Assembly (NCBI GenBank): GCA_020161655.1
Contig: JAIUPC010000006.1
Coordinates: forward strand, 295,014-359,013
DNA length: 64,000 nucleotides
Direction: 5' to 3'
Source: Pseudomonadota bacterium
GTDB lineage: Bacteria; Pseudomonadota; Alphaproteobacteria; Rhodobacterales; Rhodobacteraceae
Every line of letters starts with the position of its first letter. The first letter of the stretch is position 1. Position numbers and translations under genes: made by a program. Under the pieces are notes generated by a model. That model worked only from the letters and a program-made list of their open reading frames with translations, had not been told where the DNA came from and did no database searches. Below, piece after piece: positions 58,288 to 64,000 of this stretch.

Positions 58288-59058
58288 ATGCGCCAACATC
58301 TCTTTCGTCGTCTTGGTTCCTTTCTGAGTATCCCCCTTGCCGCAAGTCTCGCCATGTCCACTGCCCCTTCGATGGTGCGGGCGGATGAGGCCGTGCACAT
58401 GGAAACTGCCCTGCGCCTGGCTTCGCTTCTCAGGTCGGCGCGATCGGTGATCGCGTCGGAACAGGCGCTCATCAACGACCCTGCCATCGGCGACAAAGGC
58501 CTGACCGGCGACCATGTCCTTGAGCTTGCCACCAAGGCCTATCTCGAAGCCAATGGCACCGAGCCCTTGCACGATGGTCAAGACCCCCTGGAAGCGCGGC
58601 TGATCGAAGCGCAGATGCAGGCGATCCGCACGGTGATGGCCGACAATCAGGCGACGATCAACGCCGACGGCATTGCCTTCAAGGGCTTCGTTCCCGCCGT
58701 CTTCGGGCGCCTCGTGAATGAAAGCTTCGCCAGCTTCGTCGGCACCGAGGCGCAGGTCAAGGTGACGGCGCCGCCCGATCTTGTCCGCAACCGCAAGGCC
58801 ATGCCGGATGAGTGGGAAACGAAGATCATCGCCGATGACCTCATGTCCCCGGACTGGCCGAAGGGCCAGGTCTATGCCGAACTGACCGAGCTTGGCGGAA
58901 AGCCGGCCTACAGGGTGCTGGTGCCGGAATATTACGGCACCGGCTGCCTTTCCTGCCACGGCGAGCCGAAGGGTGAGATCGACATCACCGGCTATCCGAA
59001 AGAGGGCGGCCGCGAGGGCGATCTCGGCGGGGTCATCAGCATCAGCATCTTCCGCTGA
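58288..59058 (+). CDS. Secreted Tll0287-like (DUF3365-type) c-type haem protein
   Basis: The 256-residue protein has a signal peptide (FLSIPLAASLAMSTAPSMVRA, cut before DEAVH). The body resembles the Tll0287-like haem domain (DUF3365). A single c-type haem site, CLSCH, is at residues 220-224 near the C-terminus. Such domains also occur as sensor inputs of signalling proteins. The gene lies 42 bases before a hybrid histidine kinase, so I infer that it senses redox state or a gas in the periplasm for that kinase. It could instead be an electron carrier. Confidence 0.83.
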   Translation: MRQHLFRRLGSFLSIPLAASLAMSTAPSMVRADEAVHMETALRLASLLRSARSVIASEQALINDPAIGDKGLTGDHVLELATKAYLEANGTEPLHDGQDPLEARLIEAQMQAIRTVMADNQATINADGIAFKGFVPAVFGRLVNESFASFVGTEAQVKVTAPPDLVRNRKAMPDEWETKIIADDLMSPDWPKGQVYAELTELGGKPAYRVLVPEYYGTGCLSCHGEPKGEIDITGYPKEGGREGDLGGVISISIFR

Positions 59059-59100
59059 GATGCGACACCCGGCGCAGCATAACGGCGCTGCGGAGGCTTG

Positions 59101-62100
59101 ATGGCGAGGTATTCGATCCTCCTCAGGCTGGTGCTGCTGTCGGGTGTGCTTCTGGCCTTCCTTCTGGCGACCAACGCCTTCCTGTCGTCGCGCCTTGCAC
59201 GCAACGCCACCGCCATCTCCGACGGTGCGGCGGCGATCCAGACGCTGACGCGCGCGAATGCGGCAAGCACGCATTTCGGTGAGTTGAAATACTGGCTCTC
59301 CGACCTGTCGGTCAGCCTGCTCGTCCGGTCCGAACGCAATGCCAAGGATGCCCGCGCGGCGCTGGAGGAAGAGCTTGCAGCACTTGAGGGCATCGCACCG
59401 GACCGCGTGGCGATCATCCGAACCGAGGTTGCCGCGCTCTTCGAGCAATCCATGCGCGCCGTTGATGCCTATACCAATGACCAGCGGGTGATCGGCAATT
59501 CGCTGGTGGCCAAGGGACAGGAACATATACGCCGCGTCGATGACGAACTTGGCGCACTGGTGGCCGAGCTTGAGTCGCAGGCGGTGGCGAAAAGCGATGC
59601 GGCCCATGCCGAGGCGGCCAGCGCGGTCAGCCTGTCGAAATGGATCGTCATTGCTGCTGGCATCACCGGCCTTCTCCTGACGCTGGTGATCGTCGGCTCG
59701 ATCACCTCGCCGCTCAGGCAATTGCTTCGGGCGATGGAGGAGATCACCGGCGGCAATCTTGGCGCGCGGCTGCCAAAGGCCGGCAGCGACGAAATCGGCG
59801 CAATGGGCAAGACGCTCGGCCTCTTCCGCGACAGTCTGGCGGAACGCGAGCGGTTGGCGGTGCTGCGCGAGGAAGCCGACCGCGAGGTTCTCAGGACCAA
59901 GACGCAACTGACCGAGGCGATCGCGGCGATCAGCGAGGGCTTCGCGCTTTTCGACGCCGACGACCGCCTGGTGATCTGCAACCAGCGCTACAAGGACATG
60001 TATGCGAAGATCGGGCTGGTGCTGACGCCCGGTGTCACCTTCCGCGACATCGCCGCAGATGTCGTGGCGACCGAGATCGTCGAAGACGCCGCGCCGGAAA
60101 GCTGGGTCGACCGCCGCGTGACCCAGCACCTTCACCCTGAAGGCCCGTTCGAGCAGAAGCGCACCGACGGCACCTGGATGAAGATCAGCGAACGCCCGAC
60201 CGAGGCGGGCGGCATCGTCGGCGTCTTCACCGACATCACCGAAGTGAAGGAGCGCGAGGCGAAGCTTCAGGAGCTTGTCGAAAGCCTCGCCGAGGCGCGC
60301 GACGTGGCCGAGCGCGCGACCGTCGCGAAAAGCCAGTTCCTCGCCAACATGAGCCATGAGATCCGCACACCGATGAACGGCGTCATCGGGATGAGCAACC
60401 TCCTGATGGACACGGATCTTTCGCCCGAGCAGATGGAGTTTGCCCGCACAGTCAACGAAAGTGCCGAAAGCCTGTTGACGGTCATCAACGACATTCTTGA
60501 CTATTCCAAGGTGGAGGCCGGCAAGCTTGAACTGGAGCGACTGCCCTTCAACCTCCGCGACTGCGTGGAAAGCGCGCTCGATCTGGTGGCGATGGCGGCG
60601 GCGCGCAAGGGGCTGGATCTGGCCTATTTCATCGAGCCGGACGTGCCCGACACCATCGTCTCGGACCCGACGCGGCTGCGGCAGGTTCTCCTCAACCTTC
60701 TCAACAACGCGCTGAAATTCACCGAGAAGGGCGAGGTTGTCCTGACCGTCGCCCGCGATGGCGAAACGGCGCATGGCGAGTGTCGGCTTCTGGTCTCGAT
60801 CCGCGACACCGGCATCGGCATTCCGGCGGACCGGCAGGCGATCCTGTTTCAGTCCTTCACCCAGGCCGATGCGACGACGACGCGCCGCTATGGCGGCACC
60901 GGGCTTGGCCTTGCGATCAGCCAGCGGCTCGTCGACCTCATGGGCGGGCGCATCTGGCTGGAAAGCGTCGAAGGTCAGGGCACCACCTTCCGCTTCACCA
61001 TCACCGCGCCGGTCGGCGAACCGATCGGCACCACCGGGCTTGATGCGGCGCGACCCGACCTTGCCGGCAAGCGCCTGCTGATCGTCGACGACAATGCGAC
61101 CAACCGGCATCTCCTGTCGCGGCTGGCCGAGACCTGGTCGATGGTGCCGGTTGAGGTCGCCCTCCCCGAAGATGCCGCCGCCGCCTTTGCCGGCGGGCGC
61201 TTTGCCGCCGCGATTCTCGACATGCACATGCCAGGGATGGACGGCGTCGAACTCGCGCGGGCGCTGCGCCTGACCGAGGCCGGGCGCGACCTGCCGATGA
61301 TCCTTCTAAGCTCGCTCGGACAGGCCAACGATCACAGCCGCGCCGAACTCGATGAGATCGGCTTTGCCGAGGTCCTGTCGAAGCCGGTCAAGCCCTCGCC
61401 GCTTCTCAATGCCCTTGTCAGCATCTTTGCCGGGCGCCCGGTGCGGGTGATCGACCGGGCCGAGCGCAAGAAGCCGGCATTCGACGCCAGCCTCGCCGAA
61501 AGACTGCCGCTGCGCATTCTCCTCGCCGACGATCACCCGACGAACCAGAAGCTGGGCCGGACGATCCTGAAGCGGCTTGGCTATGCCTCGGACCTCGCCC
61601 GCAACGGGGTTGAGGTTCTGGAGGCGGTGGCGCGGCAGACCTACGACCTTGTCCTGATGGACATCGAGATGCCCGAGATGGACGGGCTTGAAGCAACGCG
61701 CCGCCTCATCGCCACCTATCCCGAAGCGACGCGGCCGAAGATCATCGCCGTCACCGCCAATGCGATGGAAGGCGACCGCGAGAAATTCATCAAGGCCGGG
61801 ATGAGCGGCTATGTCAGCAAGCCGATCCGCGTGCCCGATCTGGTCGAGGCGCTGATGACCACATTCGGGCGCAAGGCGAAGGAGACCCCCGCGATGCCGC
61901 AAGACGACACCAACGAGGCATTTGACGTGAGGGCGATTGAGCGGCTTCTCGACACCATCGGCGGCGACCGGGAATCGCTTGGCGAGCTTGTCGAGAGCTT
62001 TCTCGAGGAAGGCCCCGGCCTGATTGGCCGCATTGGCCGCGCCGCAAGGGACGGCGATGCCGAAGGTCTGAGACAAGCCGCCCATACGATGAAATCCAGT

Positions 62101-62265
62101 GCCGCCGACTTTGGCGCAATGCCTCTGTCGCAACTCTGCGCGATGCTTGAGAAAATGGGCCGGTCGGGGCAGCTCGACGGGGCTGAGACGCTGGCAGAGC
62201 AATCCGCGCTGTCCTACCGCGCGGCGGCGGAGGCCTTGCACCAATACATGAACGGCCAGGAATAG
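59101..62265 (+). CDS. Hybrid histidine kinase with HAMP, PAS, two receivers and HPt
   Basis: The ATG at 59101 follows GGAGG. The 1054-residue membrane kinase has two helices (about 10-30 and 180-205) around a helical periplasmic sensor, a HAMP segment, and a PAS domain (about 270-380). The phosphorylated His419 lies in NMSHEIRTPMNG; the ATPase shows NLLNNALKFTEKG and GGTGLGLAIS. Two receivers follow with phospho-Asp in AILDMHMPGMDG and LVLMDIEMPEMDG, then an HPt domain with His995 in AAHTMKSSA. It is thus a complete phosphorelay and lacks only a final receiver with an output, which the next gene could supply. A haem protein gene precedes it. Confidence 0.93.
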   Translation: MARYSILLRLVLLSGVLLAFLLATNAFLSSRLARNATAISDGAAAIQTLTRANAASTHFGELKYWLSDLSVSLLVRSERNAKDARAALEEELAALEGIAPDRVAIIRTEVAALFEQSMRAVDAYTNDQRVIGNSLVAKGQEHIRRVDDELGALVAELESQAVAKSDAAHAEAASAVSLSKWIVIAAGITGLLLTLVIVGSITSPLRQLLRAMEEITGGNLGARLPKAGSDEIGAMGKTLGLFRDSLAERERLAVLREEADREVLRTKTQLTEAIAAISEGFALFDADDRLVICNQRYKDMYAKIGLVLTPGVTFRDIAADVVATEIVEDAAPESWVDRRVTQHLHPEGPFEQKRTDGTWMKISERPTEAGGIVGVFTDITEVKEREAKLQELVESLAEARDVAERATVAKSQFLANMSHEIRTPMNGVIGMSNLLMDTDLSPEQMEFARTVNESAESLLTVINDILDYSKVEAGKLELERLPFNLRDCVESALDLVAMAAARKGLDLAYFIEPDVPDTIVSDPTRLRQVLLNLLNNALKFTEKGEVVLTVARDGETAHGECRLLVSIRDTGIGIPADRQAILFQSFTQADATTTRRYGGTGLGLAISQRLVDLMGGRIWLESVEGQGTTFRFTITAPVGEPIGTTGLDAARPDLAGKRLLIVDDNATNRHLLSRLAETWSMVPVEVALPEDAAAAFAGGRFAAAILDMHMPGMDGVELARALRLTEAGRDLPMILLSSLGQANDHSRAELDEIGFAEVLSKPVKPSPLLNALVSIFAGRPVRVIDRAERKKPAFDASLAERLPLRILLADDHPTNQKLGRTILKRLGYASDLARNGVEVLEAVARQTYDLVLMDIEMPEMDGLEATRRLIATYPEATRPKIIAVTANAMEGDREKFIKAGMSGYVSKPIRVPDLVEALMTTFGRKAKETPAMPQDDTNEAFDVRAIERLLDTIGGDRESLGELVESFLEEGPGLIGRIGRAARDGDAEGLRQAAHTMKSSAADFGAMPLSQLCAMLEKMGRSGQLDGAETLAEQSALSYRAAAEALHQYMNGQE

Positions 62266-62285
62266 GCCGTGTGGGGGAGAGTGAG

Positions 62286-63791
62286 ATGAAAGGTGACCGT
62301 GGTCGCGTGCTGGTGGTCGATGACCACAAACCGAGCCGGATGAAACTTGCGCTTGCGGTGCAGAACCTTGGCCATGAGGCCGCAAGCGTCGATAGCGGCA
62401 TGGCCTGTCTCGAAGCCCTGAGGAGCAGCCGGTTCGACATGGTCCTTCTGGATATCGTCATGCCCGGCATGGACGGTTTCCAGGTGCTGGCCGAGATCAA
62501 GCGCGACCCCGCCCTGCGCGATATTCCCGTCATCGTCATCACCGCACTGGACGAGATGGAGGACGCGGCCCGCGCCATCGAGCTTGGCGCAGATGACCTT
62601 CTCACCAAGAACTTCAACCCGGTCCTTCTGAAGGCCCGGGTCGGCGCCGGCCTTGAAAGGAAGCGTCTCCGCGATCAGGAGCTAGAATACCTCCGCCAGG
62701 TCGACCGGCTCGCCGCCGCCTCGGGGCTCATCGAGGGCAAGGATTTCGACCCCGCCCACCTTGGCCTTACTGACATCGCCGCGCGCGACGACCGGCTTGG
62801 CAACCTGGCCCGCGTTTTCCTCGGGATGGCGGGTGAGGTCTACCGGCGCGAACAGAACCTCAGGAAGCAGATCAGCCTGCTGAAGGGCGGCTTCCTCATC
62901 ATGCTTCTTGGCGTCTGCTGGGGGCTGATCCCGTCCCTGTCGCGCATCATCATGACCGACGGGCTCAATCCCCTGGGCGTGGCGTTCTGGACCCTTGGCA
63001 TCAGCGCCACGATCATGCTCGTCCTGTCGGTCCTGACCGGCCGGCTGCCGGAGGCAAGCTGGCCAGCGGTCCGGCGCTACCTGATCCTTGGCCTTTTCGG
63101 CGCGGTCCTGCCGCATCTGTTCCTGTTCTGGGTGGCGGGACATGTGCCCGCGATGATCATCGCTATCGTGCTTGCCGCCGAAAGCTTCATCGTATTTATC
63201 CTGGCTGCCGTGCTTGGCCTTGAAGCCCCGAACCTCAAGCGCTTCATCGGGCTCAGCTTCGGCCTCGCCTGCGTCGTGCTCATCATGGTGCCGGGCAGCG
63301 ACGGCACCGGCGTTTCAAGCTGGTTCTGGATCGCGGCGACGCTCGGGATTCCCTTCTGCTACGCGATCGAGGATATCGTGGTCGCCGCCCTGCCCGCGGA
63401 AGGCACCGATGTGATCGGGACGACGACGGGTTTCTCTCTCGCCGCCGCGGCGATCCTGATGCCGGTCACGGTTGTCTCCGGCTCGATGATCTATCCGGCG
63501 GAGGCCATGGCGCAATATGGCCTGCCCTTCCTGATGATCGCCTGCCTCAGCTCGTTCAGCACGCTTCTGCTGATCTTCACCATCCGCACCACCGGCGCCG
63601 TCTTCGCCAGCCAGACCGGCTACGCCATGACTGCCGGCGGCATCCTCTGGAGCGTCATCCTTCTTGACGAGGAGATGTCGGTCTGGATCTGGGCGGCCCT
63701 CGCCTGCCTCGTCTCGGGCCTGGCGCTGGTGATGCCGAAGGAGACGGAGGTGCAGATTCCGGGCGACCTTGAGTTTCGGTCTGAGAGTTGA
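62286..63791 (+). CDS. Response-regulator receiver fused to an EamA/DMT-type transporter
   Basis: The ATG at 62286 follows GGGGGAGAG; a GTG five codons earlier is possible. The 501-residue protein starts with a receiver domain (about 8-122): VLVVDD, phospho-Asp56 in MVLLDIVMPGMDG, Thr86 and Lys108. A linker (about 130-198) with LRQVDRLAAASGLIEG, ARDDRLGNLARVF and GEVYRREQNLRKQ resembles the signalling coil that usually joins receivers to cyclase or phosphatase outputs. Here it leads into ten membrane helices (about 201-490) of the EamA/drug-metabolite transporter family. All three parts are in one frame without a break. The gene starts 20 bases after the kinase stop. Phosphorylation might gate a carrier; substrate unknown. 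Confidence 0.9.
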   Translation: MKGDRGRVLVVDDHKPSRMKLALAVQNLGHEAASVDSGMACLEALRSSRFDMVLLDIVMPGMDGFQVLAEIKRDPALRDIPVIVITALDEMEDAARAIELGADDLLTKNFNPVLLKARVGAGLERKRLRDQELEYLRQVDRLAAASGLIEGKDFDPAHLGLTDIAARDDRLGNLARVFLGMAGEVYRREQNLRKQISLLKGGFLIMLLGVCWGLIPSLSRIIMTDGLNPLGVAFWTLGISATIMLVLSVLTGRLPEASWPAVRRYLILGLFGAVLPHLFLFWVAGHVPAMIIAIVLAAESFIVFILAAVLGLEAPNLKRFIGLSFGLACVVLIMVPGSDGTGVSSWFWIAATLGIPFCYAIEDIVVAALPAEGTDVIGTTTGFSLAAAAILMPVTVVSGSMIYPAEAMAQYGLPFLMIACLSSFSTLLLIFTIRTTGAVFASQTGYAMTAGGILWSVILLDEEMSVWIWAALACLVSGLALVMPKETEVQIPGDLEFRSES

Positions 63792-63933
63792 CCATGCCAA
63801 TGATGCTGCGCCGGTCCTGACGGAAACCTCCGGCACCCCTGATATAAATTGTGTTCATCCTGACCTGCCACTGGTCTTTCATCCAGCCACGACCGGAGCC
63901 CGGTGGTCATTTACGCCGTTCGGCGCGGGTTGA

Positions 63934-63986
63934 GCAATCGCCCGGCGCGCGGAACTTTCGTCGCGTGCAGCGGGTCGGGCGATTGC
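63934..63986. repeat. Inverted repeat with 11-base arms near the right edge
   Basis: GCAATCGCCCG (63934-63944) and CGGGCGATTGC (63976-63986) are perfect complements 31 bases apart. They lie about 145 bases behind the transporter gene, in a region with no gene that I can call (63792-64000). It may be a terminator, an operator or the end of an element that continues outside the window. Confidence 0.45.
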
Positions 63987-64000
63987 GGTGGTCAGGTGCA

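Noticed and set aside
57952-61227. A 1091-codon minus-strand frame
   Set aside because: It lies antisense to three well-supported genes (cyclase end, haem protein, kinase). Its length reflects GC bias only.

Overview
This 64 kb window reads as chromosomal DNA of a GC-rich alphaproteobacterium, most likely of the Rhodobacteraceae. The signs are an opgG-opgI-opgH-opgC operon in the order described for Rhodobacter sphaeroides, a gbpR/chvE-gguA-gguB sugar-uptake locus and a glpD-S-T-P-Q-U-V glycerol ABC locus of rhizobial/rhodobacterial type, and an intergenic hairpin motif at 15624-15655 that I recognise from that family. I see no tRNA, rRNA, insertion sequence, prophage or CRISPR array. Coding density is high and gene ends often overlap as ATGA or TGATG.

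Layout. 1-1618 (-): 5' part of a TVP38-type membrane domain fused to a flavoprotein disulfide reductase. 1876-4308 (+): ECF sigma factor, anti-sigma factor and subtilisin-like protease. 4934-9653 (+): osmoregulated periplasmic glucan operon. 9650-16917 (-): lysine catabolism from lysine or allysine to crotonyl-CoA (dehydrogenase, aminoadipate-semialdehyde dehydrogenase, FabD-like acyltransferase, fused 2-oxoacid dehydrogenase E1, glutaryl-CoA dehydrogenase) with a divergent LysR regulator. 17971-20857 (+): XRE-cupin regulator and kbl-tdh threonine degradation. 20923-24666 (+): rlmN and gyrB.

24679-36054 (-): a ten-gene oxidative pathway for L-arabinose and D-galactose. ChvE-GguAB imports the sugar; one dehydrogenase, one lactonase and one IlvD/Edd dehydratase probably serve both sugars; the path then splits into a pentose arm (dehydratase plus ketoglutarate semialdehyde dehydrogenase) and a hexose arm (DgoK plus DgoA). 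gbpR is divergent, with a long inverted repeat between. 37154-46351 (-): glycerol uptake and metabolism, controlled by divergent glpR through near-consensus TGTTCG...CGAACA operators. 47424-53415 (-): a seven-gene operon with a sugar-type ABC importer, a membrane di-iron hydroxylase, a Rieske ferredoxin, a sugar isomerase-like protein and a PanB-like protein that lacks the PanB metal ligands. It has a divergent LacI regulator and recalls rhizopine (moc) demethylation genes. This is one of the two best candidates for an undescribed pathway.

54828-63791 (+): signalling genes. A SAM-cyclase-ATPase-TPR protein is followed by a secreted Tll0287-like c-type haem protein, a hybrid histidine kinase with two receivers and an HPt domain, and a receiver domain fused through a signalling coil to a ten-helix EamA/DMT transporter. 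The last is the other strong candidate: a phosphorelay that may end directly in a membrane carrier. All names rest on reading the sequence; no database search was run.
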